Source: Hetaerina americana
Taxonomy: Eukaryota; Arthropoda; Insecta; Odonata; Calopterygidae
Reading direction: 5' to 3'
Length of the DNA: 64,000 bases
NCBI GenBank assembly: GCA_022747635.1
Contig: JAKTNV010000004.1
Coordinates: 17,918,969 to 17,982,968 of the forward strand
Shown: positions 1-12,740 of the stretch, in pieces
Position numbering within the stretch: position 1 is the stretch's first letter
Layout: each line of letters begins with the position of its first letter
The notes under the pieces: generated by a model
Told to the model about the DNA's origin: nothing
Seen by the model: the letters and a program-made list of their open reading frames with translations, nothing else
Database searches by the model: none
Translations under genes and position numbers: made by a program

Positions 1-2684
1 AGTAATGCGATGAGGAGTGGTGTATGCTTTACTAATTAAGGGGCTAGTGGTCAGATCGTCTGTTTTCCGACGTCACTTCGTATCTACGCTTCACCGTTGC
101 CTATGCTTCTGCATTAAATACCCCTAACTGTGTGTTTACGTGCGTCAAGCTAGTGCATCAAAAGTTGAAACGCTTTAATCTAGGTATTTGTTAATTTACC
201 GGTGTGGGTCATATTAGCATTAGCCATGCAATGATATAAATGCAATTTTCCATTGTCTGTATTCAATTTGCAACGAATGATATTTCAATGTAAATGTATG
301 CTTAATAATCCTTTCAAGCTTTTAGTACCTATTTTTACGCGATAAATTCTGTTTTTTGTAAATACGTACGCATTTAAGCTTTCGTGCTGTACAGTTTCTA
401 TGTTTTGTGTCAGTTGAAAACTCTTTTTTCTCGGTGTGAATGAATTTTATAAAGTCAGAGGCATGACCTTTTAATTCTTTTTCTAATGCTCGTCTCTAAA
501 CTTTTGTGCTCACGTTATATGCTTACTGTGTTAACCTACGCGATCCTCGTGACAGCTTTCCAATTTTAACTAATACGTATTTACTAAATAAATATTGAGT
601 AATGTCATATTATTTGATACAATAAGCTTTTTCATAATTCGAGTAAATAATCGATTCAACTTGTTGCTGTACTACCACCAATTTTTTAAACTGACTGATT
701 TACTCGCTACGATTGATGGCACCCTAGCAGTGTTGTTGAAGGATTTACAGTATTTTCGTATTTATCCTCCGTCAGTTGTTCTTGAGTAATGTAATGAGGG
801 CTTTATAACTTCCAAGAATTTTAAATATCGCCATGTTCGTCCTAATGGACTCCATATTGAATGTAGAACTTGTATTAAATTGTTTCTAGGGCATGTTAGC
901 CTGGAATAGGCATTTATTTTCCTCTAAAATGTTTTATTACTACCGGGTGGTTTTCCATCATCACTGTAGGTCTAAATTATGGAGTGCACTCTCCGTGTCG
1001 TGATCTCATATCTTGGCTTTTATTTTCTCATTCACAACACCGTTTTCTCCCACACCTCCCTAATGATTAATTCTACCAGGTTTCGTTTTTCGTAGTGTAG
1101 TTATTCTTAGCCACTAAATGCCTCGTTTGAGGCATGCGTAAGCAGGCTATTATCATGGAGAAATTTGTAATATGCATTGGATTTAATTTCAATCTACAAC
1201 CGGTAAACCTTGAAGTCATCACCAGCAGAATGAATCTACTCTTTGAGGTTGACGTCAACGCTTAGTTCAGGGAGCTTTCAGAGCTACACTGCAATTTCTA
1301 TATCAATTTTCCGCCAATGAATCATCCGGCAAAATTATATTTTATCCTGTGATTTTACTCGAGTGAAATTGAATTCACTTCGGAATATTAGATCCAAATT
1401 ACATGGTAAGATAATTGGAAATTAACCACGTGTGATACTTTTCTCTTGCTGATATTTTCATGATGAGAAATTTCTAGAATCATAAGCCACCCTTAGATGC
1501 CGCCTTTTGCTTTTCCTTTATATTTCCTGTGTCTTACCTCATCACTCTACCAAACTCGTCAATCAACCATTTTATCTCGTGGCATGTCTTCTTGTATATT
1601 TGTAGAAGAAGCCGGGAGGACTTTCTCTCCGATTAATAGTCCTCTCTCGATTGTCCTGGCTAGATAGTTAAATCTCCTGTCTGAATCCATCGTTCTTGTC
1701 ATGTAATCATTTTATTGTTGAAAGCAACAATTGATGGAAAGGAATATTTACGTGTACCGGCTACTTATATGATATTTTTAACCTAGTTGTCAGGAGTCCT
1801 GAGTGGGTTCGGAATGGATTGGAATGTACTTTTTGCAGCGTCTGTCCTTATTAACAAGTCAGGGTGCTTATTAATGCTTATAGTTTAGATTCCAGAGCTC
1901 TTGAACATATGCATTGGATCCATTTGATGACAGTAATGGATGCAGCTGCCTATTCACACCTAGTTCCCGCTAGTTTTTTTTTAATCCCTTCCCATCTACA
2001 TTCTAAATTCAATTACGCACAACTTTCCCTGAGTGATCTTCTTAATCTTATCCTTAGTGATTCCTGGTGCTCACACAATTTTTCTCTGTGGCTTTTTGGT
2101 CTCTCTGATTGTCATGCAGTGAAGAATTCCCTGGCACCTGCGCATTGCACATCAAATGGGATATGAAGGGTGCGTGGAAGTTTTTGCGCTTTTGGTTAAA
2201 GTCAGGTATGAGGGACTTCTTGTTTTTCTATTCGTCCTTTATCTATTTTTTAATTCCTCCCTTATCTTGATTGCCATCCTCAGATAAGTACTACAGATTA
2301 TCTTCACGGTCTAAATGCTCTCATAGGGCAATTTAAGTTAACTCTGTTTCATAAAATGACTACGGACGGTTGGTTCTTTGTGTCTGGCGTTCACCAAATA
2401 CGAAGAAAATATTTACCTCATTGAGTTACGGTGAAAGGGACTCATTAAAGCCATTTGTTCTCTATAGCTTTGCAAGCTATATCCAGAGTTGGCTGTACTA
2501 CAGTCTCTTGTATGTTGCCAATGGAACACATGATAACCAAGTGTCGCGGAGATATTGTTGAGTGCTTGGCAAACGATAGGAACTTTTCCAAAGCCTTTAA
2601 GATTACCTTTTCGAAATCGTAATTAAATTGCCGTGAGCCGACCGCAGTAATCAGCCGGTCTAGCAAACCGAGAGATTGCGCATT
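1..2684. other. AT-rich DNA, no gene recognised
   Basis: This stretch is AT-rich with many stops in all frames. The longest open frames are about 60-100 codons and show no domain, signal peptide or family motif that I recognise. I saw no tRNA-like fold, transposon end or tandem array. It is best read as intergenic or intronic sequence. Confidence 0.6.
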
Positions 2685-2750
2685 TGTGTCCCGCCTCGGG
2701 CATGGATGTGTTCTTTGTCCTAGATATTGTTACTTAAGTTCTAATGGCAA
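2685..2750 (+). repeat. tRNA-derived SINE fragment
   Basis: The sequence contains CCCGCCTCGGGCATGGATGT followed by a degraded TTCTTTGTCCTAG...TTACTTAAGTTCTAA stretch. From memory this matches the segment just after the B box in a SINE type widespread in insects, where a B box runs into CTGCCTCGGGCATGGATGTG and then a GTCCTTAGGTTAG-like body. Only about 65 bp is convincing. The tRNA-like head upstream is not intact, so this is a diverged or truncated copy. Confidence 0.45.
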
Positions 2751-3535
2751 GAGTATGCTTCGCCGTGGGATTACTTAACCTAAGCGTTTGTATGTCATTT
2801 CTTCCATGTAATACTACTCGAATAACGCTCTGCTGAAGACTAACTTCAGAGTCGTTATCCGTTCGTTGTAGTTTGGTATTTATGTTGCTATCTATCATGT
2901 TCTATTTTTTGGAATTTATGATTACATATTAATCAGTGCAATTATATGTGGAGTTATGGACATACCTGTAGAAGGCGCGAGGCATGTGTTCGTAAATGTG
3001 CTTTCTGCAATTAAAATAATAATTATGGGTGCCCCTCGCTGAAACATTGTGTCAGCATTCAGTATCGATCTCTACTTATTTATTGATGAGGAGGTTGAAT
3101 CCATGTCAGTACGCGTAGAAGAGCTCTAGTTAAAATAGAAGTTAAAGAATAAATCAGTTTTATTACTAGTGGAGTAAAACGTTATTCTTTAGCCCATCCC
3201 TAAATCGCTAATGCCGCAAAAAATAATGTCATAATTTTTTTTAACCATTTTTATAAACACACCTAGCCATGTGGAGTCATTATTTCCACGTTAGACTTTC
3301 ACATGTGTGCCACCGAGAATACTACCATTGGATAATGAATACTGCGGGGGCAGTCACGAATCATGTTTCATACTCCTACGGCCCGAAGCTAAGTTTTTTC
3401 CAACGAGAAAGTACAATATCTTCATAGGTTCGCTCAATGTCATCCCTTTTTTTTAGTCATTCAACGAAACGCTCACCGCTTATGTCATTGAAGTTTTCTT
3501 AAAAAATGTATCTGGGACGATGCGTGCAGTTATAA
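2751..3535. other. AT-rich DNA, no feature seen
   Basis: No convincing open frame, repeat or RNA gene is visible. The stretch ends where the first GC-rich island begins. Confidence 0.55.
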
Positions 3536-4200
3536 GCGTGCGCGTGCAGTGAGATCACTTTTTGGCCCACTACCCCACTGCACTTGACCTCTTTTTTCCA
3601 ATCTCTCTCTCCCGCTCACACATACACACACACACACACTCAACACACACACCCTCGCTCTTCGATCGGCGCTGTTCTCGCTTATCTCCGCGAGTCCCCG
3701 CCTCTCACGGCGATCGCATTCTGTCACTCGTCGAGTTTTTGTTGTGATTTTCTCTTGCACACGGCCGGTTTCGTTCTTTTCTTATCCTTATCATCGATAG
3801 CAAGCTTATCAGAGGTGACTCTCGACGCGCTCTGGATAAGAGATTCAAATACGTCGCCTTCTGCCGTCACCAAGTCGACCGGCGGCGAGCCCATCTACGG
3901 AGTATTCGCATCGCTTCTCGGTTTGAATTTCCCCAAATGTTTCTCGCAAGTCCGTAGGGTGAATCGAACTTCGTTCTCCTTGGTATCGTGCGTCATAGCA
4001 AATGGCGATCGCGTGAGTGCCGAAAGCGTTCCAAATCGAGAGTCGGCATGTGATTTTCGGTTGGCGTATTCGATCACATTGGTGAAACATGGATAAACTG
4101 GTATGGTGATAGATTTCGGGTGTACCCACGAGTTGACGTCAGATGACCGGATTTCGCGCGTTATCCTGTCATGTAATGGTCCTTTCGGTTCCAACCAGAC
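3536..4200. promoter_or_regulatory. GC/CpG-rich island 1 with CA microsatellite
   Basis: The island opens with a pyrimidine-rich segment carrying an ACAC run near 3620-3655, then becomes CpG-rich (many CGA/TCG words at 3665-4020). A splice-donor-like GTGAGT sits at about 4013, just after ATGGCGATCGC. An open frame of 170 codons crosses it on the plus strand, but its start is low-complexity His/Thr repeat and no family is recognisable. It could be a promoter plus untranslated first exon; the evidence is composition and one donor-like site only. Confidence 0.3.
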
Positions 4201-4855
4201 TTAGGTTTTTAGTTTGGAGCTTCGTGACTTATCCGTTTATTTCAATCGGTGCCTTGATATTCACGATGCTGTTCGATAGTATGGCATGTATCTCCCCAAA
4301 GTAAATATATTTCTACTCTTAAAAGATGTTTCCCGGATTCCCATGTTATTTACCCTGATATTCTATCGAATTTTGTACAGTTCTGCTATCTGCTAATCCC
4401 CTGAGCAAAGTGGAATTCACTCACATCATTGTGTTTTTTGTGAATGAGGTTTCTTCTGAAGACGTTTTGCCTAGAGATGAGTTCATATTAACTGGCTTCA
4501 AGCTAGCTTGTTAAAAAAATTGATTAAATGGCTGGGAGACGATATTTATTATCTAAAAAATGATCCTTAAATATCCTCTGAAGCGAAGGAAATCTTCTTA
4601 TTTTGTTTTGAAGATTATGAGATACATAATATTTCGCGTTGGAGAATATTGCTTGAGTACGATTTACCTAACCAATCACATCATCAACTTGTTTTACACA
4701 TTATCCGGAATTTTGTCTGAAAGAAAAAAACTCCAAAAAAGAAGTTAGGCAATATCTCCTCGGAGAAACAGGTATCTACTGGTTCGAGAAATGTCAGAAA
4801 TAAAAAAGACCATTCTCAAATGGCTTTATTGCTAACATAAAAAAAGAGTGGGGGA
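4201..4855. other. AT-rich DNA, no feature seen
   Basis: Ordinary AT-rich sequence. Short open frames only, with no recognisable motif. Confidence 0.55.
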
Positions 4856-5815
4856 ATGTGAAAGCTTAGAAGCGTGTACAATTTCATTTATTCCCTTTCA
4901 TTTGTCTGGTTTCCCTTTCATCATTCCCCCAGACGTGGAATTATTCATGCAATTATGCGTATCTCTTTCCCACTCTCTCATTCCCCCCCCGTTTCTCTCC
5001 CACTCTTTCATTCTCCTCGTTTTAGTGCGTGCCATTTATTCACACCGATTCTTCCCCCTACCGCTCCCGCTACCACTCGGTTTGACCCGCCTCCTCATTT
5101 CATTCGCCACTCCTCCGTGTTGCCTAATCGCCCGACGAGCCAATTCTCTGACCCATTAACCCACTACACTTGAACTCCTTTCCTGCCAATTGATCGGCAT
5201 CATGGCGGCCAAGGGAGTCATTTTTATCCCGCCGAAAAACCCCGCCACACCACTCACTCGTTCCTCCCCGCTCCTCCTACCAAACCTCTCTCCCCTCTCC
5301 CTTTATCTTATCCAGCTTTTCTCGGCTTTTACTTTTAACTCCCGACCCACGCACACCGGCTCGAGAATCTCTGTCGCGTATGTTTTCTCCCTCGACCCTC
5401 CCTCGGGAAGAAAGTGAAAATAGCCCTTTCATTTTTAGAAATAATTTACCATTTCTTTTCCTAGTCCGCGAAGAGAGATGTGCCAATTCGAGTCGGGTTG
5501 GGAACGTGCTAATGATGCACCGAGGAGTTGTGTGGGAAGGAGAAGACTTTTATTTACGGTTTCGTGCGATATGTCTGGGGCGTCCATCGCCCGTGAGGCA
5601 CGACCATCGTCCACTCGTGCACGCTAATGCGCACGAAGCGCTTGGTGCGCTGCGGTTGCCCGCGAAGGTGCCTATCTTGCGTCATGGCGGCCCGAAAGAA
5701 ACCTCCCGCCATTTTCCGTCGCCATGCTGGGAAAGGTGGCGGGATGGGGACTGGAAGCGTCGGTGTTGCTCCTACTTGTATATCTACTGTATAGGTGTTC
5801 ATAGGAGTTTCAGAT
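4856..5815. promoter_or_regulatory. Pyrimidine-rich GC island 2
   Basis: The plus strand is strongly CT-rich from about 4880 to 5400 with repeated TTTCCCACTCT/TCATTC words, then GC-rich to about 5770. It holds several GCCAT/ATGGC words, including ATGGCGGC near 5202 and 5684 and CCGCCATTTTCC near 5706, which resemble YY1/Pleiohomeotic sites. The open frames across it are low-complexity and overlap on both strands, as expected from skewed composition. Regulatory function is inferred. Confidence 0.3.
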
Positions 5816-7370
5816 GAGGAGCAGTGTACAGATTGTCGATTGTTGGCCGGCTTAGAAACACTAAATTTTTACATTCCAAAAAAATAGATAAGAATAGGAA
5901 CGTCCATGCAATGTCAGCTTTCTTTATGAATTGATAATAATTGCAGTGTAAAGCGTGGGTAAAACGTCAAGGTTACGCCCAATGGCTGATGTTATTCCTT
6001 GACTCAAGCGCAATCTAGGAGGGAGTGCATTATAGGAAAACTGTAACTTTTATTTCTGATGCGGATTCGAATATCGTGGGTTAGCCGGAGAGTGCGTATT
6101 CCTCTGGGCAAACTGGTCAAGCCAGAGCCACTACTTTTTGTTTTTCCGCTTTATTTTTCCCCGCTCGGCATCTGATTCGTCTCTCATCTGTAAAAAAATG
6201 ATGTTGCTTAAAAATGAAGTACCGACCTATTTGTTACTATGGGTAAGCTAAGCCGCATTGAAAATACCCGTAAAAAAAGGCCGACCTAGTTTTTTGTCTT
6301 TCGTAGTGTTCTAAATGTTTCATTCTATACCTTTTCATTGCCATCTATATTTTTATAATTTTCATGTTTCATGAGCATTCATATGCATTTGAATGTTCCT
6401 ATTGCTCGGTGGACAAGATAATGGCCGTAGGTTTATGGAACCATGATTGGAAAATAAACGCGTGTCATAGTACTATGAATAATACCGTTCAATCTTTCCC
6501 ATTCTTGATTTCGATTGCATCACTCTAAGAATTCTCAGCGCTCGTCTGTGTTGCCTTCTAATTTTTGCAAATAAAAGGGATTATTACTTCCCAAATGGGA
6601 CGCTTCTCTAATGTTCTTCTTGTAGGCAGCGTGAAGTTCTTACTTCGCTATCTAATCATTTCGTCGTGGCTACAATATGCAATGAATTTCCAAGTGGTGC
6701 TGTTCTGCCGTGTAACAAATTTGTCCTAAATGAATCCTATTTTACCATATTTTTCTTGGAATTCTGTTTCATTCTTTGGTCCTGTTTATCCTAGCCTTAT
6801 TAACTTAGCTCTTTGTTTTAGGTTACCTGGTTACTTTATTCTTCCTTGCCAAGGGTCATATTCTCAGCTTATCTGTAACTAATATTGTCGTCACTCCTCT
6901 ATGGAAGCTGGGTTTGTCGCATCGGAACAATGTTTGGAGCGCGCTGGCATTAGCACTGCCCTCAGCAAAGTTTAACGTAAAAAATGGACTTTTATTTGGG
7001 AACCGAAGCGTTTTGCGGGTCAAGTCCAATATCGTTTAGTAAACTGAGGATTTGCTGGCAATCTCTGATCCAAAAGATAATTATTTTTCAAAAAAGTACA
7101 TCGCTCTCAATTTCTAAAATAATTTGGCATTAAATATTTCTTTTATCTTTACATTTTTCAGTGGAGTTTTGGATAAAAAACCACCTCAATTTTCTCCTGA
7201 TAGCAATACTTTTAGCCTATTCGTCAATCTTCATCGCTTCGGTTTTGCGAAACTTTCCTCTTTCATTCCTTGAGGAACGTAAAAACAATTAATAACTTCC
7301 AATCCTCCGTACTCCCAAATCCTTGTTTCCGCATATTTTCATGAGAATTCTCGACTACAGTCTATGTGGT
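5816..7370. other. AT-rich DNA, no feature seen
   Basis: No open frame longer than 60 codons, no transposon ends and no RNA gene were recognised here. Confidence 0.55.
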
Positions 7371-7960
7371 GGGTCTGAACCCCTTGAACCACTCTTCCCG
7401 AAGCACCCTCTCTCCCTGCACCCCTCTCTTCCGTTTTCGCTGAGACGAGAGAGTTTCTCCGGCGTAGTCCAAAAATAAAAAAAAGTCATTCCCGCGGTAT
7501 TCATCCCTCGAGGCATAATGCGTCTGGATGGTAGGACCCTGTCTCCTCCTCGTAGCCTGAGTGTCCCGTGAGATGAAATGCAGGGGGTCTCTCTTTCTCT
7601 CCCTCTCTCACCCTTCTCTCCCACCCCCGCATCGTCGATGATGACGACTGCGCGAAAGTGATGATGATTCAGTTACCGAGTGCAGAGGGGAAAGTGAGTC
7701 GGAGAGTGAAAGGGTTGGAGAGAGAGGGGGGGCGTTACGCACGGGGAGTGTGTTGTATCCACATCCAAAACCTCACCCTACCCTGGCCCCTTCCCGCCCC
7801 CCTCGTCTCTTACTCTCTTGGGCGGAGGACTGAGAAAAGCGACCGCTAAAAGGGGGTTTAAAGCGGTCTGACGGGGAGGGAGAGAGAAGGGGAGAGGGGC
7901 AAGAGACCCATTTTTCCACCGTTTTATTTTCACTCGCCCTCGTTCCATCGAATTACATAT
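7371..7960. promoter_or_regulatory. GC island 3 with CT-to-GA strand switch
   Basis: The plus strand is CT-rich up to about 7630 (CTCTCTTTCTCTCCCTCTCTC), then GA-rich from about 7670 to 7910 (GAGAGAGAGGGGGGG, GGGAGGGAGAGAGAAGG). The same abrupt skew reversal recurs in other islands. Open frames on both strands are shadows of the skewed composition. It may be a regulatory element with GAGA-type sites; there is no direct evidence of transcription. Confidence 0.3.
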
Positions 7961-10620
7961 TTATGGATATTCGCCTAAGTAATCGTATTTGACTGCTTTA
8001 CGCGTCTGTCACGTGCGGCGTGACGGGCTCTACGATGTTCGAAATCGAAGTGCAAGTTAATTTGAATATCGCAAATGTGTAGTTATATTAACTTAGAGAT
8101 GTAAATGCACAAACGCATTTCATTAATTGTGTCGCACTCATATCACAGCATTGTATTCAAAGAGCATATCACGTTTCGAGCATTTTAACATATGTCACGT
8201 TTTTTCGTTGCACTCTCTCCCTCTCTTTTCATGTTGTACTATTTCAGTGTAGAATATTCTTTAACATGGCATGTTTAGTTAATATTCTCCGGGTATCCGT
8301 TTCGAAATGATATTCATCACTCTCGAGATTTATTCTCTGATTTGATATTGGATTTGAACTATGTTGTGCATCAAATTCGATGGTTAGAACTCCCTGAATA
8401 TACGGTATCGCAATTCTATAATCGCAGAAGCCCTCTGGTCGTAATCCATACGTTTTGTATTTCACATCATCACATATCCCTAGGAGATTTGTTACAAACG
8501 CCTTTCTCTCCTTTCTTGGAATACGCAGTTGCACGCGTTACTGTGTACTTATGCCTAGTGTGAAAGTAAATTGCTCTCCTAGGCTCTGTAGTGATTCGAG
8601 GCCTACGCGGGCATTGTGCACTCTTCCGATTGCCTTCGAAATATGCCATGCGTCAGTTCTCCGCCTGGTTGTTCTGGATGAAATCCTTTCCCTTACGATA
8701 GTGGTATGTAAACCATGATCCCAGAGCATAAAGTCGTATAAAGACGTAAGAAAAATCATATAATAGTCATAGGCTTTGGCGGAATGTATGTGCATTTTTA
8801 CGTTACGCTCCTCTAAATTTTTGCAGGTATTTATTTTAATATGGTCATGCATGTAAGCTCTAAGTGTGTATTGAGCATTGATATAGTATTTCTTAATAAG
8901 GATTCATAACCCATGTACGAAGACCATGTTTCTTCACCGTGCAATATTCACCATATTATAAAATGCGTGAACGCATAAAAAATAAATGCATACATTTTAA
9001 TAAAGACGGCTATTTCAACATTTACCTTTTTAATATTTACGTTTGATGATGATTTGGTGCAGGAACTATCAATATAAATTCAAATGCTCATTATTGGGAA
9101 TCTCAGTTTCAATTGGCATGCTATTTTTGTGTGATCCATACGATGCATAGCATGATCGGAAAATGAAATGCTCTGAATAGTAACGTTCAGTTACACTGCT
9201 ATTAATAGAAGTTTTACGGAAATATTTCAATATTTCACAGAATATTTATATACGCCATAAACTTTGAATTAGTTTCATATTTCCTTTTTGATCAGACCCT
9301 GAAGTTAGCTTTGGTCATCGAGGACTGATCTAATATTCGATACAATAAATATGCCTAAAACAATGTTATTAACATTTTATTCGTCTTAATTCAATTGGAA
9401 ACCGTGTTAAAACATTATCTTGATGGATTCGCAATATCTATTCCAGTTACAAAAAATAAATACATTCTCATTTTGATGCTAAATTACGCCATTTTTTTAC
9501 TCTGCGGACTTGAGAACGCGTCTTCATGGAAGAGGAAACCATCAAGGAAAATTCTGGCATGAAAAACACGACTTAAGTGTTTCACTTGTTTCATTCGTCG
9601 TACGCATGGGAAAATGCATAACACAAGGCGGCCCTCAGGGTTGTGAACTGGATTTCCTCAACCGAAGCACTTAACCGTTTTCTGCTTCTAAATATAGAAT
9701 GGGGATCTTCTAGTGAGGAGAAGACAGAGGGTATTGATAGATTCATGAATTATTCCGAAAGCCAAGAGAAATGTGAGCGCGGTGACGGTGTGACCAAAAC
9801 GTCGCTTACCGGTGATTTCATTGGAAAAGAAATCGGTCGTTACCTGCATTTTTATGATCCAAATGTTTCCCTTTTCGTCTAAAATTATTAAAATCACAGT
9901 ATTCCGGAGGCTATGTGCCTCACTCAGTTTTCATCACTCGAATAATACTCCTACAAAGGGCGTCGTAGGTTTTGCAAGAGGCGTGTGTTCGGTTTGAGGG
10001 GAAAATGACCAGATATCGAATGCTTCAGATGTGTGCCTCGCTTCATTTTTGGTTTACTGTGGAAGAAACCGTGTCTTCTTATGATTTACAAAGGGTAGAA
10101 GTGCACAATAAAGCACCACGGGGCTCGTTGGTTTGTTCACAATTTCGGATATTAATTGTTTAAGACTTTTTTGCAGTTCGGTAGTGGTTCAGCTTATCTC
10201 AGAGCATCAATTTGTTTTTTTATAATTGGTGTGCGTCATAAAAATGGCGTAAAAACTACAGCTATTAACTATCTACTGGATAGTATAGCATATATCTCAA
10301 GCTTACGATACTCATGAGCTCTTGAGGTTTCTTCCATCGCTTTTTTTCGGTTATCGGAGCCTATATCACGATTTTTAAATCGAGAACGCCGGTATAATGT
10401 GACAATTGAATTTATTTCATTGGCGAGTGAAATGAAAAGAAATCGAAAAGAGTTTGTTTATGCATGCTCTGTTGCCCGCCACTTGGTGTATGGCAAAGGT
10501 ATTATTTCCGCTGCAGGTCTCCACGTTCCGTTTTACATTAGGTTAGAGTCTGAGAAGTTGAGAAGTCTGTTAAAACGATGAAAGTAACTGTTATTTAAAA
10601 AGGTTTTTCACAATTGTCTT
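7961..10620. other. AT-rich DNA, no gene recognised
   Basis: AT-rich sequence with short open frames. The 96-codon frame on the minus strand at 8244-8534 and the 104-codon frame at 8538-8852 have no recognisable family, and neither has clear splice context. I see no repeat here. Confidence 0.5.
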
Positions 10621-12010
10621 TTTTTTTGTTATAATTTGAGTTATCCGTGCCGTACCCGAGTCCGTGCTAATGTCACCGCAGATTTGTGTGTTTGTATGCC
10701 CGTGTGTTTTCGCGCGAGCACCAACCGAAGCCTTGCTGTTGTTTATTATTATGGAGGGAGAGTTGTTGCGTGAGAAAAATTTTGAGAGGAAAAGGGGGCG
10801 TCTCGCGATTATAAGATTGACCAAGATCGGTGTCAGAGATTGACTGTGGAGATGCGGGGGGGAAGGGCTTTGGGGCGGGAGGAAGGGGGTGTGTGTGGGG
10901 GTGAGATGGAGTACGGGGCGTGGGGGTGAGGAGAGGCGGCGGCACGGTAAGGGACAACGCCGAGGGGGGAGGGAGAGAGAGAGAGAGAGTGGGGACTCGG
11001 GAGTAGGGGAAGTCTCGAGCATTTGTATGTGTGCGAGCAAGTGGGACAAGGCCAAACGGGGAGGGATGGTGGTGGGGAGTATACGATTATGGAAGACGCA
11101 AGAGTTCTCTTTTTGCTGCGCACGGAAGGAGGGGCGGTGTGGGGTGGGGACGGTGGGGAAAGATGGTTGGGGGTGGAAACGTAGGGCCCCCTCGGAATTG
11201 GAATGAGGGGGGAAAGGGGAGGGTGGGGAAGTAAACCCCAGCCATATCACACTGGCCCTCCGCCCTCGCTTCCCTTCCCCTCCCTCCGCCGAAGCGGTCC
11301 CTCCGGGCCGGAGTCGGCGCCTAGTTGCGCGCGCAGACGCCCGTTCTCGCTCGCTCGCTCCTCAAGACGTTCCATCCCCCCACCCACGCGTCTTTTTCGC
11401 CCGCCTCCTCACCCCCCCCCCCCCAACCCCCGCGCGTGAGTAGTGGCGACATCTATCCATCTTTCGAAACTGCTCTATTAACATCATCAGATTATCGATA
11501 AGAATCTCGCGCTCCCGTATCATTTGCCCCCGCCCACCCCCGCGGCAATCGTTTCACCTCCTCTCCGTGCTCGTCCTCCTCCGGGGTGCGCTCAACGCGG
11601 TGGCTTTCCCTCCGCCCCGAAAGCGCTCTCCCTCCAAACCTTCCTCCACTCATTTTCTCTCGCCGTCCGCGGCCGCGATAAGGGACTCGTGGGTGTGAAT
11701 TTAGGCAATCCCTCGTCTTTTTCTCGAACTTGGGAAAAAATAGCCGACGGTCCGTGTCTGCTTGGCTCGTCTTGTATATACGCCGCCCTCCCCACGCATT
11801 GATTTTACTCCGCTATCCCCCCCCCCGCCTCTTCCTTAGTGGACGGGCGTTGGTCAATCCGCTCTCGTTTGATTGCTTTCTTCCGAAAATGTTCAAATGA
11901 TCTATTGCTCGCTCCACTTCTCTCTCTCCGCGCCTTGAACCTCCGCCCTCTCACCCCCTCTCCCGTATTAATTAACACGACATCACTCGTTCGTTCGTTG
12001 ATATAGAGTG
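10621..12010. promoter_or_regulatory. Large GC island 4: G-rich then C-rich, putative promoter
   Basis: From about 10790 to 11235 the plus strand is purine-rich with many G runs (GGGGGGG at 10857, GGGGG clusters to 10930, a GAGAGAGAGAGAGA run near 10976). From about 11240 it flips to C-rich, including a run of about 12 C near 11412. CpG words are dense at 11280-11450 and 11520-11800. A donor-like GTGAGT lies at about 11437, after CCCGCGC. The 219-codon minus-strand frame is Pro/Ser/His low-complexity and I do not call it a gene. A promoter or first exon is plausible. Confidence 0.35.
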
Positions 12011-12397
12011 TAAAATTTCCGTTTAATATGTTCCTCGTCAGTCAGGTCTGGCCTACTTCTGTTATCTTTCGAGCCGTCAGCGCTTTCCGAATCCCTTGAT
12101 TTATTTATTTAGGTATTTTAATACACAAATGACGTAGGCTTTGTATGCTCATTCCGATTCCGAATAATTTGGTTCCCACGCGATTGTGGAGCAAGCGTGC
12201 TCGGAGAAGGTCGAGAGTTATTTGGTTGGATATTGTGGTGGAAAAATGGTAATTTGCATCAAGCCAACCGGGAGTTGGATTTTTTTTACTTTATTTATCC
12301 TTATTAAACCTTGGGGGGTATGCGTTTTGTCCCGTTTTGAGTTGAGATTTTCATTAGCATTCGAATTACAGTGTAATTTAATGTTTTTGGAAGAGCT
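12011..12397. other. No feature seen
   Basis: Mixed-composition sequence between GC island 4 and the SINE copy at 12398-12740. It contains only short open frames without recognisable motifs. Confidence 0.5.
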
Positions 12398-12740
12398 GAA
12401 AAAATAAAAACCATAAACACAGTAATCAATCCGTAGGTCGGTTTGGTAGGCTATGTGTAGGGCTATGGTAGGCCATGGTAGAGTAAGGTAGGGTAAGGCT
12501 ATGGTAGAGTTCACCCAGTATTAAGCCCGACGAAGTGTGAAATACACACATGAGGGTGGGGGGGCCAGTTCCTTTCCCTGTGCCGGTTATAGTTTCCCAG
12601 GATGATCTGCTACCGATCAATCACATAGCTTGGGTGGAGCTGCAGGTGCTCAGAGTGCCTCGTCCGGGAATCGAACCCGGGACCTTCCGGTCAGTAGTCC
12701 AACGCTCTACCCCCTGGACTACCGCGACCCACCTGAGGAA
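12398..12740 (-). repeat. tRNA-derived SINE, family 1, copy 1
   Basis: Read on the minus strand, a tRNA-like head starts near 12735 with GGTAGTCCAGGGGGTAGAGC (A-box region) and GGTTCGATTCCC (B box). A body follows with CACCTGCAGCTCCACCCAAG, GGGAAACTATAACCGGCACA and the CGTCGGGCTTAATACTGGGT block. The copy ends in GATTGATTACTGTGTTTATG and a T-rich tail. Compared with copies 2 and 3 it has an expanded CTACCATAGC-type tandem stretch at 12445-12505. The head is a decayed tRNA, not a functional tRNA gene: it is followed by a long shared body and recurs elsewhere. Confidence 0.85.

Noticed and set aside
3584..4096. 170-codon plus-strand frame
   Set aside because: It starts in a CA repeat (His/Thr run). 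The later part is not recognisable and is also crossed by minus-strand frames.
10591..11250. 219-codon minus-strand open frame
   Set aside because: It is Pro/Ser/His low-complexity produced by G-rich DNA, and overlapping frames on both strands are equally open.
12650..12735. A possible tRNA gene on the minus strand
   Set aside because: The tRNA-like head is followed by a long body shared with copies at 21976 and 27418, so it is a SINE, not a functional tRNA gene.
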